A stretch of DNA of 38,487 bases from JBBDIX01 sp040880235 (GTDB taxonomy: Bacteria; Actinomycetota; Nitriliruptoria; Nitriliruptorales; Nitriliruptoraceae): contig JBBDIX010000019.1 in assembly GCA_040880235.1 (NCBI GenBank), forward strand, positions 1 to 38,487, read 5' to 3'. Below the pieces are notes generated by a model. That model did not search any database. It saw nothing but the letters and a program-made list of their open reading frames with translations, and was not told the DNA's origin. Shown in pieces: positions 1 through 8,086 of the stretch. Positions within the stretch are counted from its first letter, which is position 1; every line of letters begins with the position of its first letter. Made by a program: the position numbers and the translations under genes.

Positions 1-110
1 GCCGATCTGGTCGGGCCTCGTCGCGTGTCACGGCTAGCTTGTCGTCCGAGATCCCGGGCTGCGGATGACCGCGCCGGGAGCGCACACCACACGTCACACC
101 GCGAGGATGC

Positions 111-929
111 ATGAACGTCGAGGACCGACAGGCCCAGGGCCTGGCCCTGCCGGCGCTGGGCTTCGGGACGATGCGGTTGCAGGGCGACGAGGCCCGTGAT
201 GGCGTGATGCACGCCCTGTCGCTCGGGTACCGGCTGATCGACACCGCCCACAAGTACGGCAACGAGGCCGAGGTCGGCCAGGGCATCGAGGCATCGCCCG
301 TGTCTCGCGACGACATCGTGCTCGTCACCAAGCTCCCGCAGCCCAGCCAGACCGACGAGGTACGCCCCGCCGCCGTCGAGGCGCTGCGCAGACTGCGCAC
401 CGACCACCTCGACCTGCTGCTCATCCACTGGCCGGATGCCCAGACCCCCCGCGACGAGGTCCTGGGCGAGCTCGACGTGCTGCGCGCGGAGGGACTCACA
501 CGCGCCGTGGGCGTCTGCAACTACCCGCCGACGATGATGGACGCCGCGGTGGGGATCGCGCCGGTGGCGGTCAACCAGGTCGAGTACCACCCCTACCTGT
601 CCCAGGCGGACGTGCTCGAGCGCGCCGCGCGGTACGACCATGTGATCATGGCGTATGCACCACTCGCCCGCGGCCGCGTCGTCGACGACCCGGTGCTCAC
701 CGAGATCGGTGCCGATCACGGCAAGGCGGCGAGCCAGGTGGCCCTGCGCTGGCTGATCCAGCAGGACCGGGTGCTCGCCATCCCGGCGTCTGCCACACCC
801 GCGCGTCGGGAACAGAACGCGGCGATCCTCGACTTCGAACTCTCCGAGGATGAGATGGCGCGCATCCACGCGCTCGACGAGGGCACGCGCATCGTCGACC
901 CGCCGCACGCGCCGGACTGGGAACGCTGA
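111..929 (+). CDS. Aldo/keto reductase (AKR superfamily)
   Basis: A 272-residue cytosolic NAD(P)H-dependent oxidoreductase expected to reduce aldehydes or ketones on a TIM barrel. The catalytic tetrad of the family is visible: D44 and Y49 in LIDTAHKYGNE, K74 in LVTKLP and H106 in LLIHWP. The C-terminal half carries the conserved NQVEYHPYL and QVALRWL segments. Length is typical of the AKR5-like group, which includes 2,5-diketo-D-gluconate reductases, but the physiological substrate cannot be read from sequence. The ATG at 111 follows a GAGG at 103-106 that is very close to the start, so initiation is plausible rather than strongly supported. The next gene starts 46 bases downstream on the same strand and may be co-transcribed. 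Confidence 0.9.
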   Translation: MNVEDRQAQGLALPALGFGTMRLQGDEARDGVMHALSLGYRLIDTAHKYGNEAEVGQGIEASPVSRDDIVLVTKLPQPSQTDEVRPAAVEALRRLRTDHLDLLLIHWPDAQTPRDEVLGELDVLRAEGLTRAVGVCNYPPTMMDAAVGIAPVAVNQVEYHPYLSQADVLERAARYDHVIMAYAPLARGRVVDDPVLTEIGADHGKAASQVALRWLIQQDRVLAIPASATPARREQNAAILDFELSEDEMARIHALDEGTRIVDPPHAPDWER

Positions 930-975
930 TTCGACGGGCCCGGTCGCCGGGCGTGTCATGGTCGTGAGGTCACAC

Positions 976-2283
976 GTGACGGATCTGATGGACAGAATCG
1001 CCCACCGCAACGCGCGGGTGGTCGTGCTCGGACAGGGGTACGTGGGCCTGGTCGTCGCGATGCGCGCCAGCGAGGCGGGCTTCGACGTCGTGGGCGTCGA
1101 GGTGGACGAGCAGCGGGCCGCATCGCTCGCGGCCGGCACGTCCTACATCGAGGACATCGACGACACGGTCCTGCGTGCTGCGCTCGATCGTGGGTACCGG
1201 CCAACCTCGGATCCCGACGACCTCGCGGGATTCGACGTCGCGGTGATCTCCGTGCCCACCCCGTTGCACGACGGACTGCCTGACCTGACGTACATCGAGA
1301 CGGCGGGAGAGGCCGTCGCCGGGCACCTGACCGCGGGATCGCTGGTCGTGCTGGAGTCCACCACCTATCCGGGCACGACCGAGGAACTCCTCCGGCCGAT
1401 CCTCGAGGCACGGTCGGGGCTGACCGCGGGTCGCGACTTCCTGCTGGGCTACTCACCCGAGCGCATCGATCCGGGCAATCCGCAGTGGACCCTGGAGAAC
1501 ACGCCCAAGATCGTTGCCGGGATCGACGGTGCCTCGACCGCGGCCGTCGACGCCTTCTTCTCCGCGTTCGTGGAACAGACCGTGCCGGTGTCCGGGTGCG
1601 GTGAGGCCGAACTCGCGAAGGTGATCGAGAACACCTTCCGGCACGTGAACATCGCACTGGTGAACGAACTGGCCATGTTTGCCAACGACCTGGGCATCGA
1701 CGTCAACGAGGCCATCGATGCCGCGTCGTCCAAGCCGTTCGGGTTCATGCCCTTCCGTCCGGGACCGGGGGTCGGCGGGCACTGCCTGCCGATCGATCCG
1801 TCCTACCTGTCGTGGAAGGTGCGCATGTCGCTCGGTGAGTCCTTCCGCTTCATCGAACTGGCCAACGACATCAACGACCACATGCCGCAGTACGTGGTGC
1901 GACGGGCGACCGCAGCACTCAACGAGGACCGCAAGCCGGTCAACGGCTCACGCATCATCGTGCTCGGGGTGTCGTACAAGGCCAACGTCGGCGACATCCG
2001 TGAGTCGCCTGCACTCCCGATCATCACCCAGCTGCAGGGACTGGGGGCCGAGGTGACCATCGTCGATCCGCACGTGCGCGAGGGGGCACTGCCCGGCGTG
2101 ACGGTCGTCGGTGAGGTGACCGCAGACGTACTCGCCTCGGCCGACCTGGTCGTCCTCGTGACCGACCACGAGGAGTTCGACTACCGCGCACTCCTCGAAC
2201 ATGCGCCGCTCGTGCTCGACACACGCAACCGGCTCGCCGACCCCGCCCTGCCCGAACCGATGGGCAGGATCGTGGCGCTGTAG
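976..2283 (+). CDS. UDP-sugar 6-dehydrogenase (UDP-N-acetylglucosamine/UDP-glucose dehydrogenase family)
   Basis: A 435-residue NAD-dependent nucleotide-sugar dehydrogenase that oxidises C6 of a UDP-hexose to the uronic acid, giving precursors for cell-surface polysaccharide. An N-terminal Rossmann fold has the nucleotide loop GQGYVG at residues 19-24. The central domain contains LGYSPERIDPGN and FRHVNIALVNE. The catalytic cysteine is C270 in GVGGHCLPIDP, and the C-terminal domain has LGVSYKANVGDIRESPA. The motif style resembles WbpA/UDP-GlcNAc 6-dehydrogenases more than Ugd, but substrate is not certain. I chose the GTG at 976 because GAGGT at 966-970 sits five bases ahead. An in-frame ATG at 958 lacks a ribosome site, and ATG 988 is also possible. 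The open frame extends back to 850 inside the reductase gene, but that part looks non-coding. Confidence 0.88.
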   Translation: MTDLMDRIAHRNARVVVLGQGYVGLVVAMRASEAGFDVVGVEVDEQRAASLAAGTSYIEDIDDTVLRAALDRGYRPTSDPDDLAGFDVAVISVPTPLHDGLPDLTYIETAGEAVAGHLTAGSLVVLESTTYPGTTEELLRPILEARSGLTAGRDFLLGYSPERIDPGNPQWTLENTPKIVAGIDGASTAAVDAFFSAFVEQTVPVSGCGEAELAKVIENTFRHVNIALVNELAMFANDLGIDVNEAIDAASSKPFGFMPFRPGPGVGGHCLPIDPSYLSWKVRMSLGESFRFIELANDINDHMPQYVVRRATAALNEDRKPVNGSRIIVLGVSYKANVGDIRESPALPIITQLQGLGAEVTIVDPHVREGALPGVTVVGEVTADVLASADLVVLVTDHEEFDYRALLEHAPLVLDTRNRLADPALPEPMGRIVAL

Positions 2284-2326
2284 CCCCGGGGGAGCTGTCG
2301 TGCCCTGATCGCCGAACGTGTCCTGA

Positions 2327-2344
2327 CGGGCCGCTGAGGGCCCG
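2327..2344 (+). terminator. Weak hairpin after the UDP-sugar dehydrogenase
   Basis: CGGGCC (2327-2332) and GGCCCG (2339-2344) form a perfect 6-bp GC stem with a six-base loop, 43 bases after the upstream stop codon and just before the candidate pckA promoter. There is no T tract, so termination is only a suggestion. Confidence 0.3.
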
Positions 2345-2346
2345 GA

Positions 2347-2376
2347 TTCCACAATGCCGAGCGGGATGGCTACGGT
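2347..2376 (+). promoter_or_regulatory. Candidate pckA promoter
   Basis: TTCCAC (2347-2352), an 18-base spacer and TACGGT (2371-2376) fit a relaxed TTnnnn/TAnnnT housekeeping promoter, with a start site near 2383 and a leader of about 70 bases before pckA. The same spacing recurs at three other gene starts in this window. This is read by eye; no transcript evidence is available. Confidence 0.38.
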
Positions 2377-2454
2377 TGAACCCTGGCCTCGCTCACAACC
2401 CTGATCGTCCACCCTTCGAGCCATGGCCGACGAACTTCCCGAGAGGAGTCGCAC

Positions 2455-4005
2455 GTGTCGTTCACCCTGCCGACTGCCGCCAAGGTCTTCCACAACCCCA
2501 CCCCGGAGGAGATGCGCGAGCTGGTGCTCGAGCGCATGCCGAAGGATCGGGTCACGGTGACCGAGTACGGCAGCATCAACTACCGAGCGAAGACGCGGTC
2601 GCGACTCGGACCCTCGACGTTCTTCGTGTCCGAGGAACCGACCGGCAAGCAGGTCATGTCGAGCGCCGACGCGAAGGTCTGGGCCGACAGGCAGGACGCC
2701 TACATCGCCGAGCACGAGATGGTCCTGCTCGAGGGCTACATCGGGCCGAAGGACGCGAGCGACTTCCGTGTGGGCACGCGGCTGTACATCGAGGCGTCGA
2801 ACGCGAACGTCGCCGGGATGCAGGAGCACCTGTACTTCCCGCCGGACGACCAGTGGGAGCCCACGTTCAGCGTGATCTACACGCCGAACCTGGCGGCCGT
2901 GGGCATGCCGGCCGAGGCGCTGATCATCATCGACAACGACCGCGGCATCACCCGCGTCTTCGGCTCCGACTACTTCGGCGAGTCGAAGATGGGCGGCCTG
3001 CGGATGTGGAACAAGCTCGTCCAGAACCGCGGCGGCCTGGCCATGCACTCTGGCGCCAAGACCTTCCCGGCCGAGGAGACCCCGGACGGCCAGGAGCGCC
3101 TCGCGCTGATCATCGGGCTGTCGGGAACCGGGAAGACCACCACGACGTTCCGCAACGTCAAGGGGTCGCTGCCGGTGCAGGACGACTTCATCGGCCTGAT
3201 GCCCGACGGGACCGTCCACACCACCGAGGCGGGCTGCTTCGCCAAGAGCTATGGCCTCGACCCTGACGACGAGCCGACGATCCACGCGGGCGCGACCCGC
3301 GCGGATGCCTGGCTCGAGTCGGTCGGCGTCGGCGAGAACGGCAAGGTCGACTTCTTCGACGACAGCTACACGTCGAACGGTCGCGTCACGTTCGCCATGG
3401 AGCACATCCGCCACCGCGCACCCACGGACCTGCCGAAGGCGAGCTACCTGTTCATCCTCAACCGCAGCGACCACATCATCCCGGCGGTCGCGAAGCTCGA
3501 CGCCGAGCAGGCGGCCTACTACTTCATGCTCGGAGAGACCACCGGGACCTCCGCCGGCGGCGCCGACGAGGACGGCAAGGCCATGCGGGTCCCGGGGACC
3601 AACCCGTTCTGGTGGGAGACCGAGGGCTCGATGGGCAACCGGTTCCTGGAACTGCTCCAGACGGTCGACCTCGAGGTCTACCTCTTCAACACCGGCCGCG
3701 TCGGGGGCAACGACGACGACGACGACCGGTCGAAGAAGGTGACCATCCAGGCGTCGGCCGCGATCCAGCACGCGATCGTCGACGAGTCGGTCGAGTGGGT
3801 CACCGACCCCGACTTCGGCTACCTCGTGCCGGCTTCGTTGCCGGGCATCGAGGACGAGGAGCTCCTCCAGCCGCGCCGGCTGTACGAGCGGCAGGGGCGC
3901 GCCGACGAGTACGCGCAGAAGGTCGCGCAACTGCGCGAGGAGCGTCGTGCGTTCCTCGCCCGCTTCCCGAACCTGGACCCGAGCATCTCCGCACTCGCCC
4001 AGTGA
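2455..4005 (+). CDS. pckA: Phosphoenolpyruvate carboxykinase, ATP type, divergent subgroup
   Basis: A 516-residue cytosolic enzyme converting oxaloacetate plus ATP to PEP, CO2 and ADP, the entry to gluconeogenesis. The P-loop GLSGTGKTT (221-229) is that of the ATP-type family and not of the GTP type. QDDFIG (242-247) supplies the metal-binding aspartates, and EAGCFAKSYGLD (258-269) matches the family's EGGCYAK segment. Where Escherichia coli PckA has the GFTAKLAGTE block, this protein reads GETTGTSAGG (360-369) followed by RVPGTNPFWW. A run of five aspartates (420-424) lies in the region of the usual NTGWNG segment. The GTG at 2455 has GAGAGGAG at 2441-2448, a strong ribosome site. It is convergent with the pirin gene and flanked by a perfect hairpin. 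Confidence 0.93.
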   Translation: MSFTLPTAAKVFHNPTPEEMRELVLERMPKDRVTVTEYGSINYRAKTRSRLGPSTFFVSEEPTGKQVMSSADAKVWADRQDAYIAEHEMVLLEGYIGPKDASDFRVGTRLYIEASNANVAGMQEHLYFPPDDQWEPTFSVIYTPNLAAVGMPAEALIIIDNDRGITRVFGSDYFGESKMGGLRMWNKLVQNRGGLAMHSGAKTFPAEETPDGQERLALIIGLSGTGKTTTTFRNVKGSLPVQDDFIGLMPDGTVHTTEAGCFAKSYGLDPDDEPTIHAGATRADAWLESVGVGENGKVDFFDDSYTSNGRVTFAMEHIRHRAPTDLPKASYLFILNRSDHIIPAVAKLDAEQAAYYFMLGETTGTSAGGADEDGKAMRVPGTNPFWWETEGSMGNRFLELLQTVDLEVYLFNTGRVGGNDDDDDRSKKVTIQASAAIQHAIVDESVEWVTDPDFGYLVPASLPGIEDEELLQPRRLYERQGRADEYAQKVAQLREERRAFLARFPNLDPSISALAQ

Positions 4006-4020
4006 TCTGAACCCTGCGAC

Positions 4021-4060
4021 ACGATCAACGCCCCGACGAATTACTCGGGGCGTTGATCGT
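4021..4060. terminator. Bidirectional hairpin between convergent genes
   Basis: The arms 4021-4036 and 4045-4060 are exact reverse complements (16 bp, CG-rich core with CCCCGA/TCGGGG) around the 8-base loop CGAATTAC. It lies 15 bases after the pckA stop and 69 bases before the end of the convergent pirin gene. No T tract follows on either strand, which is common for actinobacterial terminators. Confidence 0.75.
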
Positions 4061-4129
4061 CGAACGGGATGCTCGTGCGCGGAGCGGCAATGCCACGGGT
4101 GGACGGGATCGCGGATCCCTGGTGGCAGG

Positions 4130-5122
4130 TCAGACGCCAGGAGTCGTCGGGTCGACGTTGCCTCCCTGGTGGAGCGCCGGAATCGTGCCGAGCTTCCCCG
4201 CCTGGAAGTCGTCGTACGCCTGCTGGAGCTCCTCACGCGTGTTCATCACGAACGGGCCGTACCACGCGACCGTCTCACGGATGGGCAGGCCACCGATCAG
4301 CAGCACGTCCATCTTCGGTGCGCGCGACTCCTGACGGTCCCCGGCGGCGAAGGTGAGCGTGTCCCCGCTGCCGAACACGGCGAGCTGTCCCATCTCGATC
4401 GGCCGCCTGTCCGTGCCGACGGTGCCACGGCCGGACAGCACATAACCCAGCGCGTTGAAGTCGGGGCGCCACGGGACGCGAAGCTGGGCGCCCGGTTCGA
4501 GTGTCGCGTGGATGAGCGTGATGGGGGTGTAGGTCGACCCGGGTCCCTGGTGGCCCTCGAGTTCGCCGGCGATCAGCCGTAGGAGGGTGCCTCCGTCAGG
4601 GGAGGTGAGCAGGGTCACGTCACCGCCGCGCAGGTCCTGGTAGCGGGGCTCGTTCCACTTCTTGGCGGCCGGCAGGTTGACCCACAGCTGGAAGCCGTGG
4701 AACAGGCCGCCCCTGACGACCACCTCTTCGGGTGGCGCCTCGATGTGCAACAGGCCCGACCCCGCGGTCATCCACTGCGTGTCCCCGTCGGTGATCATCC
4801 CCCCGCCCCCATGGGAGTCCTGGTGCTGCATGACGCCGTCGAGCATGTAGGTGACGGTCTCGAAGCCGCGGTGGGGATGCCACGGGGTGCCCTTGGGCTC
4901 GCCCGGTGCGTACTCCACCTCACCCATCTGGTCGAGGTGGATGAACGGGTCGAGGTCCTTGAGGTCCACGCCGTGGAAGGCGCGACGAACCGGGAATCCC
5001 TCACCCTCGAATCCCCGGGGCGCGGTCGTGATCGAGCGCACGGAACGGTCGCGCGTACCGTGGGGATCGGGAGACGACACCCTCGGCAGGGTGAGCAGGT
5101 CGTCGACGGTCACGGCAGGCAT
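4130..5122 (-). CDS. Pirin family protein (iron-binding bicupin, probable quercetinase-like)
   Basis: A 330-residue cytosolic double cupin. The pirin iron ligands are all in place: H82 and H84 in WHPHRGFETVTY, and H126 and E128 in GLLHIEAP, in the same arrangement as human pirin H56, H58, H101 and E103. The pirin signature GDTQWMTAGSGLLHIE is clear. Bacterial pirins can act as quercetin 2,3-dioxygenases or as regulators; which applies here cannot be decided. I start at the ATG on 5120-5122, because GAGGAG (plus-strand 5128-5133) lies five bases upstream. An in-frame upstream start at 5179 would add 19 residues of unlikely composition and run through an inverted repeat. The gene is divergent from a small membrane protein gene. 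Confidence 0.92.
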   Translation of the reverse strand: MPAVTVDDLLTLPRVSSPDPHGTRDRSVRSITTAPRGFEGEGFPVRRAFHGVDLKDLDPFIHLDQMGEVEYAPGEPKGTPWHPHRGFETVTYMLDGVMQHQDSHGGGGMITDGDTQWMTAGSGLLHIEAPPEEVVVRGGLFHGFQLWVNLPAAKKWNEPRYQDLRGGDVTLLTSPDGGTLLRLIAGELEGHQGPGSTYTPITLIHATLEPGAQLRVPWRPDFNALGYVLSGRGTVGTDRRPIEMGQLAVFGSGDTLTFAAGDRQESRAPKMDVLLIGGLPIRETVAWYGPFVMNTREELQQAYDDFQAGKLGTIPALHQGGNVDPTTPGV

Positions 5123-5146
5123 GCAGGCTCCTCGGTCGTGCGGGCC

Positions 5147-5173
5147 GTGCAAGCATACCGGATGTGCTTGCAC
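5147..5173. promoter_or_regulatory. 9-bp inverted repeat, candidate operator ahead of the pirin gene
   Basis: GTGCAAGCA (5147-5155) and TGCTTGCAC (5165-5173) are exact reverse complements separated by nine bases. The right arm overlaps a second, shorter inverted repeat, TTGCA-CA-TGCAA (5168-5179). The elements sit 25-57 bases upstream of the pirin ATG and just before the divergent promoter, where a dimeric helix-turn-helix regulator would bind. The regulator is unknown; no regulator gene is adjacent. Confidence 0.5.
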
Positions 5174-5183
5174 ATGCAACCAG

Positions 5184-5213
5184 TTTCGATCGGCAGGGTG
5201 TGTCGACTAGGCT
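5184..5213 (+). promoter_or_regulatory. Candidate promoter of the small membrane protein operon
   Basis: TTTCGA (5184-5189), an 18-base spacer and TAGGCT (5208-5213) precede a ribosome site GGGAGG (5233-5238) and the ATG at 5249, predicting a leader of about 29 bases. It abuts the inverted repeat at 5147-5179, so a repressor there could affect both directions. Confidence 0.4.
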
Positions 5214-5248
5214 CGCGACGTCGAAGACCCTCGGGAGGTCACACCCAG

Positions 5249-5569
5249 ATGCGTCGTGCGTTCGCGTCCGTCTCCGTCGTGCTGCTGCTCGTGCTGCTGG
5301 CCGTGCCGGCCGCTGCCGACGAGCCGGCTGCATCCGACGACGTGGTCCTGCTCGCGGTCGAGGGTGGTGACCTGGGGCCTGAGCCCCAACCACGTGAGGC
5401 CGAGGAGAATCGGGCGCGCGAACTCGCCGGGTACGAGAATCCCGAGGTCCCGTTCACCTGGGGTGCCGCGTGGATCCTGACCTTCGCGGGCTTCGTCGGT
5501 CTCGCACTGCTGGTCGGCCTGTACTGGTTCGGCGTGTACCGTCCGAGCCGAGCGTCCGACGCGTCATAG
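5249..5569 (+). CDS. Small secreted/single-pass membrane protein of unknown function
   Basis: A 106-residue protein that I do not recognise. It starts with MRRAF followed by a leucine/valine-rich stretch (about residues 8-20) and AAADE, a good Sec signal peptide with cleavage near residue 23. A short acidic, proline-containing extracytoplasmic segment (24-70) follows, then a second hydrophobic helix (about 73-96, containing WILTFAGFVGLALLVG), and the basic end VYRPSRASDAS. This predicts a type I membrane protein with its C-terminus inside. The start is set by GGGAGG at 5233-5238. Sixteen bases separate it from the zinc metalloprotease gene, so it is probably the first gene of that operon. An envelope role is possible but not shown. 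Confidence 0.7.
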   Translation: MRRAFASVSVVLLLVLLAVPAAADEPAASDDVVLLAVEGGDLGPEPQPREAEENRARELAGYENPEVPFTWGAAWILTFAGFVGLALLVGLYWFGVYRPSRASDAS

Positions 5570-5585
5570 ACCGAAGGGGTCCGGA

Positions 5586-6620
5586 GTGCACGACCACCTC
5601 GACTCCGGATCGCTCGTCGACGAACACGTCGCCCTCTGGGCCGCCGCCGTGGTCATCCCGCGTCTGCGTGCGACGCCCGCAGACGTCGAGGACATGCGCA
5701 CACGGGTCGCCGCCGACGTCGACGAACTCGAGGACGCCGCCCGGGCCTGGACCGGGCTCGCCGCCAGTGCGCCGCGCGCAGACGTGCAGGTGGTCGGCCG
5801 CCGTCGCTGGGTGGAGCTCAACCTCGCAGCCATGCGCGGGATGTTCGAGCCGCTGCGGCCACGACTCGAGGGCCGCCCCGGGGCACCACAGATCCTCGGT
5901 GCCCAGCTCGGTGCCATGTTCGGCCTGCTGTCGTCGAAGGTGCTCGGGCAGTACGTGATCCCGCTCGGCGGTGGAGGTGGGGGTCAGCTCACGATCGTCG
6001 GCCCCAACCTGCTGCGGCTGACGCAGGAACATGGGGCGCTCGCCGACGACCTGCGGCGTGCCGTGCTCGTCCACGAGATCACCCACCACCTGCAGTTCGA
6101 GGCGGCGCCGTGGCTCGCCGGGCACCTGCGCGGGCTCGTCGCCGAGTACCTCGCCGACGCGAGGCTGGGTCGCGATGCCTTCGGCGACGTCGTGGAACGC
6201 ATCCCGGAACTGGTCACCCGGATCCGCCGCGACCGGACCGTGTCCCCGCTGCTGGAGGTCGTGCTCACCGACGACCAGCGTGCCGTCATCGACCGCGCAC
6301 AGGGCCTCATGAGCATGATCGAGGGTCACGCCAACACCGCCATGTTCGACGCGTCGGCGGGTCTGATCGCCGAACCTGACCGCCTGCGCGAACTGCTGGA
6401 GCGGCGCAGGACCGACGTCGTGTCACGCATCCTGCGTGCCATCGGGGGTCTCGACCTCAAGCGCCGCCAGTACCGGGACGGCGAGCGGTTCGTCCGCGAG
6501 GTCATCGACCTGGCCGGCGTCCGTGGACTCAACCGCGTGTTCGACGGTCCGGATCGGCTGCCCGATGTCGACGAGGTCGCCGAACCGTCCTCGTGGGTCG
6601 CGAGGGTCCGGGCGGCATGA
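5586..6620 (+). CDS. Zinc metalloprotease-like protein, DUF2342 family
   Basis: A 344-residue protein of the actinobacterial DUF2342 family (annotated elsewhere as zinc-dependent metalloprotease, putative hydrolase or F420-biosynthesis-associated; Mycobacterium homologue Rv3626c). The HExxH motif is visible as HEITHH at residues 163-168 (H163, E164, H167) in a helix after a glycine-rich segment (128-133). No signal peptide or membrane helix is apparent. Proteolytic activity is inferred from the motif only, and to my knowledge the substrate is unknown. The GTG at 5586 has GAAGGGG six bases ahead. The stop overlaps the tilS start in ATGA, so the two are translationally coupled, as in mycobacteria. 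Confidence 0.85.
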   Translation: MHDHLDSGSLVDEHVALWAAAVVIPRLRATPADVEDMRTRVAADVDELEDAARAWTGLAASAPRADVQVVGRRRWVELNLAAMRGMFEPLRPRLEGRPGAPQILGAQLGAMFGLLSSKVLGQYVIPLGGGGGGQLTIVGPNLLRLTQEHGALADDLRRAVLVHEITHHLQFEAAPWLAGHLRGLVAEYLADARLGRDAFGDVVERIPELVTRIRRDRTVSPLLEVVLTDDQRAVIDRAQGLMSMIEGHANTAMFDASAGLIAEPDRLRELLERRRTDVVSRILRAIGGLDLKRRQYRDGERFVREVIDLAGVRGLNRVFDGPDRLPDVDEVAEPSSWVARVRAA

Positions 6621-8086
6621 CCGGCGTGACGCACCGCCTCGGCCCGCTTCCGGCAGGCCAGCCACGGGCCGTGCTGGTGGACGCCGTCGCCGACGTGTTG
6701 CGCCACCTCGGTTCGAACGCGCTGGCGATCGTCGCCTGCTCGGGTGGACCCGATTCGACCGTGCTGGCGCACCTGGTCGCCGAGGCACGACCCGATCTGC
6801 GTCTGACGCTCGGGTTCATCCGGCACGGCCTGCGCGACGACGAGGCCGACCTGCACGTGGTGGAACAGCACGCCGAGTGGTTGGGGATCGACGTCGACGT
6901 GCGCGAGGTCACCGTCGAACCTCGAGGTGCCGGGGGCCCGGAGTCCGCGGCACGTGACGCTCGGTACGCCGCGCTGCGCGACATCGCAGCCACTCGTGGT
7001 GCCCGATCGATCCTGCTCGGCCACACTGCCGACGACCAGGCCGAGACGGTCCTGCTGCGCCTCGCCCGCGGCACGGGCATCGACGGGCTCCGGGCGATGC
7101 GCCCGGTCAACGGCGACCTCGTGCGACCGATGCTGCGGATCCGGCGGGCGGACGTGCAGCGGTTCATCCTCATGGAGGGCCTGCCCACCGTCGAGGACCC
7201 GACCAACCACGATCCCTCGTTCCGGCGAAACGTGGTTCGCCACGAACTGCTCGACATCCTCGTGCGGGTGGCCCCCGATCCGATCGCCGCGCTGGCACGG
7301 CTCGCCGAACTTGCGACCGACGACATCGCCGTGCTCGACGACGCCACGACCCAGGCGATGCGCGTGGTGCGTCGGATCGGGCCGGTGCTGGTCATCGAGG
7401 ATCGTGCGCTCGACGACCTGCCGCGTGCCACCGCCCGTCGCGTGGTGCGCAACGTCCTCGCACGCATGTCCGGGTCCGTGCCCGATGCGGATCAGGTCTG
7501 GCGCACCATGGAGCTCGAGTCCGGATCGGCGCTCACCCTGCCCGGCCCCGTCGACGTGTCGCGAGCCGGTGGCAGTCGGTCGTTCGCCCCGCAGCGTCTG
7601 CTGCGCAGTTCCCCGGTGCCCCTGGTGCCGCCGGGTGTTGCCGTGTGGCCTCCCGCCGAGGTGACGGTGCAGGCGATCACTGCCCGCAGTGACCCGTGGC
7701 GCAACCGCCAGGCCGCGGCGGATGCGGGACAGGTCGCGATGACCCTCGATGACGGGTGGTCGCCGCCGCCACCGGATCCCGACCACCCGTTGCGGTTGCC
7801 CGGTGGCCATCCGGAGCGCATGGTGCTCAACGTCGCGGACGGTGTCGGTCCGCTGGTCGTCCGGCACCGTCAGCCCGGCGACCGGATCCAGACGGTGGCG
7901 GGCACGAAGCGTCTGCAGGACCTGTACGTCGACGTCGGCGTGCCCCGGGCGATCCGCGATGTCTGGCCGGTGGTCGCCGTCGGCGCCGAGCAGGTCGTGT
8001 GGGTGCCCGGTGTCGCCGTCGACGAGGAGGTGCTGCGCCAGGGACGCCGGCGCCCCGTCGCGCAGCTGCGGATCACCCCGACGTGA
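6617..8086 (+). CDS. tilS: tRNA(Ile)-lysidine synthetase
   Basis: A 489-residue cytosolic enzyme that uses ATP and lysine to convert C34 of tRNA-Ile(CAU) to lysidine, changing its decoding from AUG to AUA. The PP-loop SGGPDS (42-47) and the segments GHTADDQAETVLLRLARGTG and RPMLRIRR are characteristic of the N-terminal domain. The C-terminal portion contains RHRQPGDRIQTVAGTKRLQD, the typical TilS C-terminal signature. The start ATG at 6617 overlaps the previous stop (ATGA). An in-frame upstream ATG at 6593 lies inside the previous gene and is less likely. It is followed, after 143 bases, by hpt, matching the Mycobacterium order Rv3625c-Rv3624c. Confidence 0.93.
   Translation: MTGVTHRLGPLPAGQPRAVLVDAVADVLRHLGSNALAIVACSGGPDSTVLAHLVAEARPDLRLTLGFIRHGLRDDEADLHVVEQHAEWLGIDVDVREVTVEPRGAGGPESAARDARYAALRDIAATRGARSILLGHTADDQAETVLLRLARGTGIDGLRAMRPVNGDLVRPMLRIRRADVQRFILMEGLPTVEDPTNHDPSFRRNVVRHELLDILVRVAPDPIAALARLAELATDDIAVLDDATTQAMRVVRRIGPVLVIEDRALDDLPRATARRVVRNVLARMSGSVPDADQVWRTMELESGSALTLPGPVDVSRAGGSRSFAPQRLLRSSPVPLVPPGVAVWPPAEVTVQAITARSDPWRNRQAAADAGQVAMTLDDGWSPPPPDPDHPLRLPGGHPERMVLNVADGVGPLVVRHRQPGDRIQTVAGTKRLQDLYVDVGVPRAIRDVWPVVAVGAEQVVWVPGVAVDEEVLRQGRRRPVAQLRITPT

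Noticed and set aside
938..952. GCCCGG-TCG-CCGGGC hairpin between the reductase and the dehydrogenase
   Set aside because: Only six base pairs with a three-base loop and no T tract; expected by chance in such GC-rich DNA.
850..975. Extension of the UDP-sugar dehydrogenase into the end of the reductase gene
   Set aside because: The extra 42 codons are Arg/Ser/Thr-rich and overlap the previous gene; a ribosome site supports GTG 976.
1948..4236. 762-codon minus-strand frame over the UDP-sugar dehydrogenase and pckA
   Set aside because: Shadow of the real genes in GC-rich DNA; no domain signature, and it would cross the hairpin at 4021-4060.
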